A stretch of 21,295 nucleotides of DNA from CALARM01 sp964431735 (GCA_964431735.1 CAYSLJ010000125.1:1-21295); one strand, 5' to 3'; positions 6,939-14,293 are shown, counted from the stretch's first letter. Program-made: numbers and translations. Notes: generated by a model not told the origin, from the letters alone.

Positions 6939-7763
6939 TTATTTTAAAGCCAGCATTTTCCTTATCTTTGAAATAATTATAATCACTGTACATAATATAA
7001 ATGATGTAACAACTATAGTCGGTCCTGACGGCAGATCTATTATATAAGAAACATACATACCTGAAAAAGATGAAATAATACCAAATATTACAGAGAAAAT
7101 AAATACAAATTTTAATTTACCTGTCACAATAAGAGCCGTAGTGGCAGGAATAACCAGATATGTAAATGTCAGAAGCGCTCCTGCCACATGGATTGACAGA
7201 GAAATAGTCACTCCGAGTGTAAGATAAAAAATAATTTCCCATAGAGTTGTTTTTACACCCAGAGTTTTAGCCATTTCAGTATCAAAAGATGTAAAGAGAA
7301 ATTCTTTGTTAAAAAGATAATGTATTAAGAGAATGACAGGAAAAGCAATAGCAATAATTTTTAATTGATTTACCGATACAGCGAGAATATTACCAAAAAT
7401 AAGAGAAAGTACATGAGACTCTCCTGTAGCACTTTTTGCCACAAGAAGTATGCCCAGTGCAGAGGATACGCCGTAGGCAATACCAATTATACTTTCTGCA
7501 GGTATCTTTCTCTGCCCTTTTCTCACACTGACAGAAAAGAGAAGAACTCCTGCTATGGCAAATAAAAGTGAGAAAAATTCCGGGTTAAATCCCATAAGAA
7601 TGGCGAAAGCTATACCTGCCGTAGATATATTGGCTATCGCTGCACCTACGAAAACTATTCTTTTTAATACAATATAGACTCCTATAAAAGAACATATAAG
7701 TCCTATAAGTATACTTGCCGCAAGAGCAGTTTGCATAAAAGGTAATGTTAACATGTCTATCAT
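6939..7763 (-). CDS. znuB: Zinc/manganese-type ABC transporter permease
   Basis: 274 aa ABC-3 family membrane subunit with about eight helices. Family signatures are AGALLTFTYLVIPATTA (near residues 190-206), where the Pro-Ala-Thr stretch lies in the conserved helix, and DLPSGPTIVV (near 237-246). It forms the channel that takes the metal handed over by the periplasmic binding protein. Its ATG overlaps the TGA of the ATPase gene (ATGA, 7760-7763), so the two are translationally coupled. The likely substrate is zinc, judged from the locus, though manganese or iron cannot be excluded by sequence alone. Confidence 0.92.
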   Translation of the reverse strand: MIDMLTLPFMQTALAASILIGLICSFIGVYIVLKRIVFVGAAIANISTAGIAFAILMGFNPEFFSLLFAIAGVLLFSVSVRKGQRKIPAESIIGIAYGVSSALGILLVAKSATGESHVLSLIFGNILAVSVNQLKIIAIAFPVILLIHYLFNKEFLFTSFDTEMAKTLGVKTTLWEIIFYLTLGVTISLSIHVAGALLTFTYLVIPATTALIVTGKLKFVFIFSVIFGIISSFSGMYVSYIIDLPSGPTIVVTSFILCTVIIIISKIRKMLALK

Positions 7764-8512
7764 TTACGTTCACCTGTAAGAATAAAGGTCTGTCCTGAAT
7801 GATGTATTACTTCAACGTCAAGTGAATACAGTTCACTCAGAACCTGATTATTCAATATTTTTTCCGTTTCTCCCGATTTAATTGATTCTTCATCCAATAT
7901 GATGATTTCTTCCGAATAATTTGCCACAAGATTTAATATATGAGTTACAAAAATAACAGTGAGATGTTTTTCCATGTGAAGTCTTTTTACCAGATCCATT
8001 ATCTGTTTTTCACTTTTCAGATCCATACCGTTTGTAGGTTCATCCAGTATAAGAATTGAAGGATCTCCAACAAGAGCCCTTGCAATAAGAACTCTCTGTT
8101 TCTGGCCTCCCGATAAATCTCTGTAAGGGCAATTTGCAAGATCCTTTATATTTAGATATGAAAGATTTTCCATAACTTTTTCCCTGTCATGTTTTCCCGG
8201 CCTTCTCAGAGGAGGTATAAGGCCATATCTGCCCATAAGAACTATATCAAAAACATCGAGAGGATATATTTCATCTATAGTTTCTCTCTGAGGAACATAA
8301 CCGAAAGAAAGTCCTTTTTTATTAAAATTAATAGTCCCCTTCATGGGTTTTAAAAGCCCTAAAATACCTTTGAGAATAGTTGTTTTTCCTGAACCGTTCG
8401 CTCCCACAAGTCCGAGAAAGGTTTTTTCTTTTATAGAAAAATTCAAATCTTTGAGAACAGCTTTATTCCTGTATCCCAGTGTTACACCGGAGAATTCTAT
8501 GAGATATTCCAT
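7760..8512 (-). CDS. znuC: Zinc/manganese-type ABC transporter ATPase
   Basis: 250 aa cytoplasmic ATPase powering metal import. Walker A GANGSGKTT (37-45), Q-loop VPQ (about 74-76), signature LSGGQ (134-138), Walker B ILILDEP (154-160) and switch His192 are all intact. Its closest relatives by pattern (GYVPQRETIDEIYPLDVFDI) are the ZnuC/MntB-type ATPases. An AAGGAAG sits before the ATG. It is followed directly by the permease and separated from znuA (8837-9745) by 324 bp holding an inverted-repeat element, which is unusual inside such an operon. Confidence 0.93.
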   Translation of the reverse strand: MEYLIEFSGVTLGYRNKAVLKDLNFSIKEKTFLGLVGANGSGKTTILKGILGLLKPMKGTINFNKKGLSFGYVPQRETIDEIYPLDVFDIVLMGRYGLIPPLRRPGKHDREKVMENLSYLNIKDLANCPYRDLSGGQKQRVLIARALVGDPSILILDEPTNGMDLKSEKQIMDLVKRLHMEKHLTVIFVTHILNLVANYSEEIIILDEESIKSGETEKILNNQVLSELYSLDVEVIHHSGQTFILTGERK

Positions 8513-8541
8513 TTATCTTCCTTCCTGAATTTATATGAGAA

Positions 8542-8558
8542 TCGTAACGCGTAAAGCG
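8542..8558 (+). repeat. Short intergenic array g
   Basis: TCG, TAACGCG, TAAAGCG, just upstream of znuC and pointing away from it. It forms an inverted pair with array h (8805-8842). Confidence 0.75.
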
Positions 8559-8572
8559 TTATACCAATTCGT

Positions 8573-8768
8573 TATCAATTTTAGTATTATAAATCTCCTG
8601 GCTTTGCCTGTCTGGCACTCCTCCGAAAAAAATCTAAACTGGAACAGGCATATTTGTTAGAACTTACATCATGCCACTTTGCATTATATTCTATTCAAAT
8701 AGACTTGTGCTGCCGTGATATTTTTTTCTCCGGAGCACCAGGCAGGCAAAGCGCTATAGTTGATAGCT
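8573..8768. mobile_element. MITE-like inverted-repeat element
   Basis: Arms at 8600-8633 and 8720-8753 are inverted copies matching at 27 of 34 positions. Each runs from GCTTTGCCTG at the outside to AAAAAAAT at the inside. A weaker outer match (TATCAA...TAG) extends the element to about 8573-8768. The 86-bp centre has no open frame. A short non-coding element with imperfect terminal inverted repeats fits a MITE; a large RNA hairpin between znuA and znuC is the alternative. Confidence 0.55.
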
Positions 8769-8804
8769 AAATGGCATTACGGGACGATTGCAAGAACCAG
8801 ATTG

Positions 8805-8842
8805 CCCGTCACGCATCACGCATTACGCATCACGCATTACGA
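8805..8842 (-). repeat. Intergenic array h, five units, holding the znuA stop codon
   Basis: On the minus strand: TCG, TAATGCG, TGATGCG, TAATGCG, TGATGCG, TGACGGG. The TCG is the last codon (Ser) of znuA and the TAA of the first unit is its stop. The units carry ATGCG instead of ACGCG, a subvariant. Confidence 0.85.
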
Positions 8843-9745
8843 TTTTTTAAAAGCTTCAATCAATTTCCTGATATTATAATCAAAGAGATCTGTATAAGTA
8901 TTCACACCTTCAGCACCTCCTACAGAAGGAGGAAGAACAAGAACAGTGGCACCGGTTTTCTCTGCTACAAGTTTCGGCACCTGATCACTGAAATATGGTT
9001 CCATTATAATAACTTTCGCATGTTCTTCTTTCATTACACCAATAAGTTTGGCTATATCATTTGCTGTCGGAGGTACTCCCGGCTTGGGTTCAATATAACC
9101 CACTATATTGAGACCAAATCTTTTTGCAAAATTTGGCCAGCTGTCATGATATGTTACAATCTTTCTGCCTTTATATGGCTCCATCTGTTTTAACCATCCC
9201 TGAAGACATTTCTTTATCTCTTTACTATATTTTTCTTTGTTGGCTTTAAAATAACCTGCGTCATCGGAATCTATGTTACTGAAACCTTTACAGATATTAT
9301 CCATAATTTTTATTCCGTTTAAAGGATCAAGCCAGTAATGTGGATTGCCATATATATGAATATGCCCCTGTGATTTATCCAGCTTTACAGCGGGTATTTC
9401 CAGTATTTCACAGCCTATTGAAGCATCAATATGCCCTGGAGAACCAAGATAGATATCTTCATTTCTGCTTCCGTTAATAAGAGTATCACCCCACATATCC
9501 AGGTCAAGTCCAACCTTTACAAAGGCATCTGCATTCTGCATTTTTGCCATAAAGCTGGGTTTTGCCTGAACAGAATGAGGATTTTGATATCCTTTACCGA
9601 GAGATATAACTTCTACTTTATCTCCTCCCACAGCAGAAGAAAGAGCTCCCATATCTGTTGTTGTTGCTATTACTTTGAGTTTTGCCTCTGTTTTATTTGC
9701 AATACAGAGTAAAAAAATCATTAAAAAAATAATTAAACGTTTCAC
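8837..9745 (-). CDS. znuA: Metal-binding periplasmic protein of the zinc-type ABC importer
   Basis: 302 aa, GTG start, with signal peptide (residues 1-21, cut after KTEA) and GGAGGT in front. It binds the metal in the periplasm and delivers it to the permease. Likely ligands are His57 (NPHSVQ), His136 (NPHYWLDP), His200 (TYHDSW) and an acidic residue near 249 (IIMEPYFSDQ). A short His cluster (GHIHIYGNPH, residues 127-136) stands where ZnuA proteins carry a His-rich loop, which favours zinc. The gene follows the outer-membrane protein gene by 19 bp. Its stop codon lies in an intergenic array. Confidence 0.9.
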   Translation of the reverse strand: MKRLIIFLMIFLLCIANKTEAKLKVIATTTDMGALSSAVGGDKVEVISLGKGYQNPHSVQAKPSFMAKMQNADAFVKVGLDLDMWGDTLINGSRNEDIYLGSPGHIDASIGCEILEIPAVKLDKSQGHIHIYGNPHYWLDPLNGIKIMDNICKGFSNIDSDDAGYFKANKEKYSKEIKKCLQGWLKQMEPYKGRKIVTYHDSWPNFAKRFGLNIVGYIEPKPGVPPTANDIAKLIGVMKEEHAKVIIMEPYFSDQVPKLVAEKTGATVLVLPPSVGGAEGVNTYTDLFDYNIRKLIEAFKKS

Positions 9746-9764
9746 TTACCTTACCTCCATTTTA

Positions 9765-11219
9765 TTAATGTTTATGAGGTCCGAGAGTAAAAGTAGTCTG
9801 TAAAAAGATAGAATTACTCTCATCACCAAAGGTTCTATCAGTATGTGTATACTGAAGTCTGAATCTGGTAGCTTCACTGGGCCAGAAAGAAATAGCTGCC
9901 GAATAGGCTCTTTCATATTCTCTGTCATTATAAGGAAATTCGGAATAGTCATATCTCAGTCCCAGATACCATCGCCTTGAAAATTGATACTGGCCGAATA
10001 GATAATAACCGCAGCTTTTCAATTTATTATCAATGTCATGAAGATCTCTTCTGCTGAATATTGCCTCACCCTGTAACATGAAAGAAGTATAAGGATTATC
10101 AGTGGGATTCCATCTGTACGTCACGTCAAAACCTGCAAGATCATTGAAAAGATCATGCTCTATATCATATTTACCTCTTGCATAGGTTCCTCCCAGTTCG
10201 AGAGAATGATTTTCATTCAGCTCAAAAAAAGTCTTTAAATGACCCAGGTAAATATAATTACCTTCTTCGGCAAAAGTCGGACTGCCTTCTGCACCGTTAG
10301 TAACCTGCCCGCTCAATTCCACATATGTATCTACAGGAAGAAGAACACTCACTTCTGCTCCAACTGAAGCAAGACCTACTTCACCGAGGAAATTCTTTAC
10401 CATATTCGGATAATCTACAAGATAATATCCCGGTCTGTGCATTGTATTTGCTTTTCCAAAATTGACTCTGAATTTACCAAGTCTGGACTGAAGTGAACCG
10501 GGAAGATTTAAAAGAGTCATATAACCTTCTTCCAGATGTACTTCTCCTGCATGAAGACCGATAAAAGCATCAGCTCTTGCATAAGGGTCAAGAACTCCCT
10601 GAAAAGCAAGTTCAAGTTCTCTCAATTGAAGATCATTCGTACTGTGGTGATGTCCGGTTGACGTACTGTGGGAAGATTGAATTCTATGATCATGAGATGT
10701 AAGATTGTGAGGAACAAGACCCTGAGTTGAAGCATCTACATTGGAAAATAAAATATCTCCTACAACACTGATATCCGGGTTCTGTGATTGATAGGCCTGA
10801 CGTGAAGAAGGCTCTGAACTTTCTTCAGGCTCAGGTGTCACCTGTTGAAGAGCCTGATTTATTTCTACTTTATCTGTAAGAGACTGATGTTCCTTTTTTA
10901 ATTCCTCCAGAGAAGATTTAAGGGCATTCAATTGAGTCTCATAGTCTTTAGTAGTCTGTTCAAGTTTTGCTTCAAGTTCTTTTATTCTTTTTTCTAAATC
11001 TTCTGTACCTTTCTTTTCATTCGATGAAGTTATTTCTTCATCTTTTTTATCTTCAAGACAGAGAATATCTGCTTTTATTTTTGAAATTTTAGCGTCGTAA
11101 TTTAATTCTGTTAATGTTATCTTTTCTTCAATGTCATTTTTCATATGTTCACTGAAACCAAAAGCATTTAAAGGAAAAAGTAAAACCAAGAAAAGAATAA
11201 GAAAAACCCTGGAAAACAT
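9765..11219 (-). CDS. Coiled-coil outer-membrane beta-barrel protein with His-rich segment
   Basis: 484 aa. Signal peptide at residues 1-22 (cut after AFGF), a charged coiled coil (about 25-125), a Ser/Pro/Gln linker, then a barrel of alternating amphipathic strands to the end (for example RRWYLGLRYDYSEF and TRFRLQYTHTDRTF; the final strand is SIFLQTTFTL). A segment at residues 171-192 holds seven histidines (HNLTSHDHRI...HSTSTGHHH), and the protein ends GPHKH. The coiled coil plus barrel resembles porins tied to the cell wall through an N-terminal helix. Placed 19 bp before znuA, it probably lets zinc cross the outer membrane or binds it there; this is inference. A strong AAGGAGGA precedes the ATG. 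Confidence 0.82.
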   Translation of the reverse strand: MFSRVFLILFLVLLFPLNAFGFSEHMKNDIEEKITLTELNYDAKISKIKADILCLEDKKDEEITSSNEKKGTEDLEKRIKELEAKLEQTTKDYETQLNALKSSLEELKKEHQSLTDKVEINQALQQVTPEPEESSEPSSRQAYQSQNPDISVVGDILFSNVDASTQGLVPHNLTSHDHRIQSSHSTSTGHHHSTNDLQLRELELAFQGVLDPYARADAFIGLHAGEVHLEEGYMTLLNLPGSLQSRLGKFRVNFGKANTMHRPGYYLVDYPNMVKNFLGEVGLASVGAEVSVLLPVDTYVELSGQVTNGAEGSPTFAEEGNYIYLGHLKTFFELNENHSLELGGTYARGKYDIEHDLFNDLAGFDVTYRWNPTDNPYTSFMLQGEAIFSRRDLHDIDNKLKSCGYYLFGQYQFSRRWYLGLRYDYSEFPYNDREYERAYSAAISFWPSEATRFRLQYTHTDRTFGDESNSIFLQTTFTLGPHKH

Positions 11220-11283
11220 AAAATTATCCTCCTTAAAATAAAATAAAAAAAATTCATAAGAGTTAATAAAAAAATTATAGAAT

Positions 11284-11355
11284 AATACATAACAGGCGTA
11301 ACAGGTTCTTATTCATTGTTGTAAATGAACCGTTTATAGTCGTTGTTATGTTATT
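11284..11355 (-). promoter_or_regulatory. Leader of the outer-membrane/znuA genes with nested repeats
   Basis: Within the 157 bp before the barrel gene lie tandem 9-mers CATAACAGG and CGTAACAGG (11289-11306), a palindrome TTCATT-6 nt-AATGAA framed by GGTTC/GAACC, and an outer inverted pair ACATAACA / TGTTATGT. A minus-strand TATAAT (11279-11274) lies just downstream of the 9-mers, which would place them over the -35 region. This is a plausible operator for a metal-sensing repressor such as Zur, but it does not match a Zur box I could name with confidence. Confidence 0.4.
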
Positions 11356-11376
11356 ATAATCTCTTACGGAGATAAT

Positions 11377-11646
11377 TCAATTTTCAGGAGGTCCTCTTAT
11401 GGAATAAACAGTGGAATAGAATATATTTTCATGAGTCAAATCTCTCAAACATAAAGGTTTGAAGAGAAAAATAATTTCAAAAAAAAGAATTAAGAAAGTA
11501 AAAACAGCAGAAAAAATCTGAAGCCATTTACAGGCCATACAGTCGTCTTTACTGTCCATATTACTATGAATATGATTTACAGCCTGAAAAGGAAGTATGA
11601 AAAGCAAGAATATTAAAAATAATAGAAGATATTTCTGAGTTTTCAT
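11377..11646 (-). CDS. Small membrane protein, DUF2946-like, putative metal-binding
   Basis: 89 aa. An N-terminal hydrophobic signal or anchor (residues 5-22), a short exposed loop with HIHSNMDSKDDCMACKW (His25, His27, Cys36, Cys39), a second membrane helix (about 45-67) and the tail YSIRGPPEN. The His/CxxC loop and the RxPP tail resemble DUF2946-type proteins that occur beside copper and zinc transport genes. It is the first gene of the zinc-uptake group, 157 bp before the barrel gene. A sensor or periplasmic metal-holding role is inference. Confidence 0.65.
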   Translation of the reverse strand: MKTQKYLLLFLIFLLFILPFQAVNHIHSNMDSKDDCMACKWLQIFSAVFTFLILFFEIIFLFKPLCLRDLTHENIFYSTVYSIRGPPEN

Positions 11647-11907
11647 AATATTTATGGTCAGGTTTATAAATTATTAGAAATTCAATGTTTCGTAACGCGT
11701 AACGCGTAACGCGTTACGCGAGGATTATCTATAATTTATTGTGAACTACATTATAATGTCTACAGGTTGTTATTTTACAATAATTTTTATTTTCTGTCAA
11801 AGATAGTCAGGGTAGTGTTTTTTTACGACAGGCAATTTCAGCTACACTACTTAATTACCTGAACATAAGCATGTAATAAAGGCTTCCCTCCTGTCACGCG
11901 TTACGCG
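11647..11907. other. AT-rich spacer between two facing arrays
   Basis: 261 bp without coding signal, bounded by array i (plus orientation) and array j (minus orientation), which are inverted copies. In between are a weak hairpin CAGGCAATT/AATTACCTG and a run of seven T at about 11818. It probably contains the promoter of the DUF2946-like gene, but none can be picked out with confidence. Confidence 0.6.
11690..11723 (+). repeat. Full 34-bp intergenic array i
   Basis: TCG, TAACGCG, TAACGCG, TAACGCG, TTACGCG, AGG. It faces array j, and the pair encloses 163 bp. Confidence 0.85.
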
Positions 11908-11920
11908 TTACACGTCACGA
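11887..11920 (-). repeat. Full 34-bp intergenic array j, holding the thioesterase stop codon
   Basis: On the minus strand: TCG, TGACGTG, TAACGCG, TAACGCG, TGACAGG, AGG. The hotdog gene reads into it and stops at the TAA of the second unit, so its last residues Arg-Asp-Val come from the array. Confidence 0.85.
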
Positions 11921-12330
11921 GAGCATAGAATAGTAAGAAAAGTCCCCCATCCATGTGCAATTTCTTTACCTGACTCGGTTTCCAGAATACCTTCAGTTAG
12001 AATTTTTCTTTTATTTTTAGTGACAATCCATCCGTGGATATTCAATAATTCGTCAGGTTCGGCATAGTGATGGAATCTGACTTTCAGTTCTACAGTCAGA
12101 GCTTCAATATGCTGTGCTATAATAGATTTTGACATAGCTTCATCTATTACAGTACTGAGCAAACCTCCATGAATAATTCCTTTAAAACCTTCATATCTAA
12201 CAGAAGGTATCCATTGACCAAAAATTTTCCCATCAGGGAGAACCGTATAATTTATCATAAGTCCATCGGAATTTTCCTGACCACATATAACACAATGATC
12301 ATTTTCCATGGCCCTTAAAGTTTTTACCAT
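11908..12330 (-). CDS. PaaI-type hotdog thioesterase
   Basis: 140 aa acyl-CoA thioesterase-like protein. The core motif GIIHGGLLSTVIDEAM (residues 51-66) carries the HGG turn and the acidic residue (Asp63 or Glu64) that serves catalysis in PaaI and related hotdog enzymes. The N-terminal NDHCVICGQENSDGL motif is common in this subgroup. Substrate unknown. GAGGT precedes the ATG at 12330; an inner ATG (residue 8) is less well placed. The C-terminal Ser-Arg-Asp-Val is encoded by an intergenic array that also provides the stop. It is the last gene of the DUF89/radical SAM/DUF364 group, 21 bp after it. Confidence 0.87.
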   Translation of the reverse strand: MVKTLRAMENDHCVICGQENSDGLMINYTVLPDGKIFGQWIPSVRYEGFKGIIHGGLLSTVIDEAMSKSIIAQHIEALTVELKVRFHHYAEPDELLNIHGWIVTKNKRKILTEGILETESGKEIAHGWGTFLTILCSRDV

Positions 12331-12351
12331 TATAAAATTACCTCTTTCCGG

Positions 12352-13080
12352 TTAAAACGATTTCGGACAGTATCTCGTAAGGCCCATAAGATGAGCAATA
12401 CCTGCAATCGTTACACCGTAAAATATAACCGGTTTTGTTCCACATATATCTAAAATATCCATCATAGTACCGTTAACTGCAGTAGTACCTGTAACAAGGG
12501 CCATGTCACACATGTCAATTATTTCTTTTCTGTCTTTTTCACCATCCTTTATTTCTGTTCCAAATTTTACTTTTCCAATATTATCAGGATCCATATCTAA
12601 AATATGTAAAGAAAAACGTTCCGATAACGTTTGAGCCATTGCAGGTTGAAAACCTATTAAAGCGATATGCTTAATATGACTGAATTCTTTATTAAATTTC
12701 TCTAAAAGCATGGAAGCACATTCTCCGGGACCTTCGTTTCTGCAGTGTCTTGTACATTCAATCAAATTTAAATACCTCATGACTGCATTTATAGATGAAA
12801 CAAAAATTGCTCTTTCATAATTGGTTTCAAGGGATAAAGATAGAATATCTTCAATAGTCCCTTCAAAATCACCGAATTCATCTGTATAGGCATGACCGTA
12901 ACTCCCGGAAAATTCTGCTTCCATTAATCTCTCCTTACCTTTTAATAAAGGAAAATCTTTTCTTTCCGGTGTGCCTATAGCTCTGTCTGTACTTATAGGA
13001 TTACATACAATTCCAATTTTATGTTTTAACAGATTATGCTTTTCTACTAAATCTCTAAATTTATCCAGAATTAAATTCAC
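12352..13080 (-). CDS. DUF364-family Rossmann-like protein
   Basis: 242 aa, GTG start with GGAGG about 8 nt before it. Recognisable parts are a front segment IGIVCNPISTDRAIGTPERKD (about 23-43), a Cys motif TRHCRNEGPGEC (about 110-121), HIALIGFQPAMAQTL as the Rossmann start (about 137-151) and TGTTAVNGTMMDIL (about 197-210). DUF364 proteins are thought to bind metal or a metal-containing ligand, without a proven reaction. The GTG overlaps the TGA of the DUF4405 gene, which suggests translational coupling. A distant relative is encoded at 6131-6874. Confidence 0.8.
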   Translation of the reverse strand: MNLILDKFRDLVEKHNLLKHKIGIVCNPISTDRAIGTPERKDFPLLKGKERLMEAEFSGSYGHAYTDEFGDFEGTIEDILSLSLETNYERAIFVSSINAVMRYLNLIECTRHCRNEGPGECASMLLEKFNKEFSHIKHIALIGFQPAMAQTLSERFSLHILDMDPDNIGKVKFGTEIKDGEKDRKEIIDMCDMALVTGTTAVNGTMMDILDICGTKPVIFYGVTIAGIAHLMGLTRYCPKSF

Positions 13081-13361
13081 TTTATTTCCTCCATATCATT
13101 ACATGATTTCTTTATAAAACACTGATAGAACATTCTCTTTACCCACTCCCAGTGCAGATAAATATGAATAATCATACCGATAAGGAATATTACAGCAAAT
13201 ACAGTATGTATATATCCCCAGTCATGCCTTGTTAAAATAAATCGTTTCTTTCCCGAACCGGGAGGAAGTATAAAATAAAGAATTCAGCCGGTACCTGATA
13301 TAGCTAAAAGAGCTATAAAAGATGTAAAATCAATCCAGAAATTTAATATATGTTTTTTCAT
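13077..13361 (-). CDS. DUF4405-like heme-type membrane protein with in-frame TGA (candidate selenoprotein)
   Basis: 94 codons plus stop. It starts MKKHILNFWIDFTSFIALL, has an in-frame TGA at codon 26 (13286-13284), and goes on ILYFILPPGSG, then TRHDWGYIH (44-52) and MIIHIYLHWEW (63-73). The second half keeps the histidines (46, 52, 66, 70) that mark the DUF4405 heme-binding bundle. GGAG lies 9 nt before the ATG, 2 bp after the radical SAM stop, and the end overlaps the next start as GTGA. TGA is a normal stop in neighbours (ATGA overlaps at 7760 and 14290), so the genetic code is standard. There is no usable start after the TGA. A hairpin with a GGUUC loop begins near the right distance for a bacterial SECIS. 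Read-through as selenocysteine is the favoured reading; a nonsense mutation or sequencing error is the alternative. Confidence 0.6.
13248..13268 (-). promoter_or_regulatory. SECIS-like hairpin in the DUF4405 gene
   Basis: On the minus strand CTT, bulged CC, TCCC, loop GGTTC, GGGA, AAG form a seven-pair stem with a 2-nt bulge. The loop starts 24 nt after the in-frame TGA, within the spacing I recall for bacterial SECIS elements (about 16-37 nt), and opens with GGU as in E. coli fdhF. It encodes Pro-Pro-Gly-Ser-Gly-Lys with GC-rich codons (CCC, TCG) that stand out in this AT-rich gene, which suggests selection on the RNA. Confidence 0.5.
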
Positions 13362-13363
13362 AC

Positions 13364-14293
13364 TCAAAATCTCCTTTTATAAAAATATTCTCCATTATAT
13401 TCTATCTGTACAAGTAAATTTTCCTTCAGAAGTTCTTCTACAATATGCCAGTCTGTATTTTTTGACAAAAGAAATTGCCTTACTCCTTCGTCTTTCATAG
13501 GGTGAACAGATGTTATAGAAAGAAGATCTTCCTTTATACTTCCTGAAGAAATAAAAGAATTACCTTCATAACCTGTAAGGTATTCTACGGATTTAATCTT
13601 CTCTTTTAATATATTATATGCTCTGAGCATTATTTCTTCATCAGGTTTTTCAGCCCATTTTTCCGCAGGTGGTCTTACAGGAACAGAAATATAGGATTTA
13701 TGAGGGTTAATTTTACTCAGAAAATCAGCAATTAACATTATATCTTCTTCACTGTCATTTAATTTTTTTAGAATCATTGTCTCTGTATTTAACAGATTGC
13801 TGTAAGTCTGTGAAAAATCAATTATACCTTCAAGGATTTTCTTTAAATCAAGTTCATCACAGGGACGATTGATTTTTTTCCACACATCTTCTCTCACAGT
13901 ATCTACTTTTAAAGAAATCCAGTCTATATGTTTCAGAGATTCATGTTTACAATAATTCAGAAGAGAAGCATTGGTTATAAGAGCAATTTTAATATTAAAT
14001 TTTTTTAAAAACTCTATTTCTCTTTCTAAATTTATGTCCAGAAGAGGTTCGCCATGAGATACAAAAGTAAGAAAATCTACTGTTTCTCCGATGTTATTCA
14101 ATTCTTCGAGCTTATTCTTTACTTCATAAAAAATATCTTCAGGTCTGTAAAATTCTTTTCTCTCTAAAGTCTTACATGGTGTTCTTCCTACCTGACAGTA
14201 GACACAGTCATAAGAACAATTCTTATAAGGTATGATATTAATACCTAGACTTCTCCCAAGACGCCGTGAAGGAACAGGACCAAAAATATTCAT
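13364..14293 (-). CDS. Radical SAM protein (FGPVPSRRLGRSLG type, COG0731-like)
   Basis: 309 aa. It opens with MNIFGPVPSRRLGRSLGINI, the mark of the COG0731-like radical SAM group, followed by the 4Fe-4S motif CSYDCVYC (Cys26, Cys30, Cys33). VSHGEPLL (near 99-106) is the glycine/glutamate motif that binds the methionyl part of SAM, and ALITNASLL and WISLKVDTV are the later barrel strands. The C-terminal part looks like a small winged-helix domain. The reaction is unknown; relatives are often labelled Fe-S oxidoreductase. Its ATG overlaps the TGA of the DUF89 gene (ATGA). Confidence 0.88.
   Translation of the reverse strand: MNIFGPVPSRRLGRSLGINIIPYKNCSYDCVYCQVGRTPCKTLERKEFYRPEDIFYEVKNKLEELNNIGETVDFLTFVSHGEPLLDINLEREIEFLKKFNIKIALITNASLLNYCKHESLKHIDWISLKVDTVREDVWKKINRPCDELDLKKILEGIIDFSQTYSNLLNTETMILKKLNDSEEDIMLIADFLSKINPHKSYISVPVRPPAEKWAEKPDEEIMLRAYNILKEKIKSVEYLTGYEGNSFISSGSIKEDLLSITSVHPMKDEGVRQFLLSKNTDWHIVEELLKENLLVQIEYNGEYFYKRRF

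Larger units (their letters stand above)
8513..8836. other. Gene-free stretch between znuA and znuC
   Basis: No coding signal. It contains array g on the left, an inverted-repeat element (8573-8768) in the middle and most of array h on the right. All three are listed separately. Confidence 0.75.

Noticed and set aside
13077..13361. TGA read as Trp or Gly through a changed genetic code
   Set aside because: TGA ends neighbouring genes in ATGA overlaps (7760-7763, 14290-14293) and TGG is used freely, so TGA is a stop in this genome.
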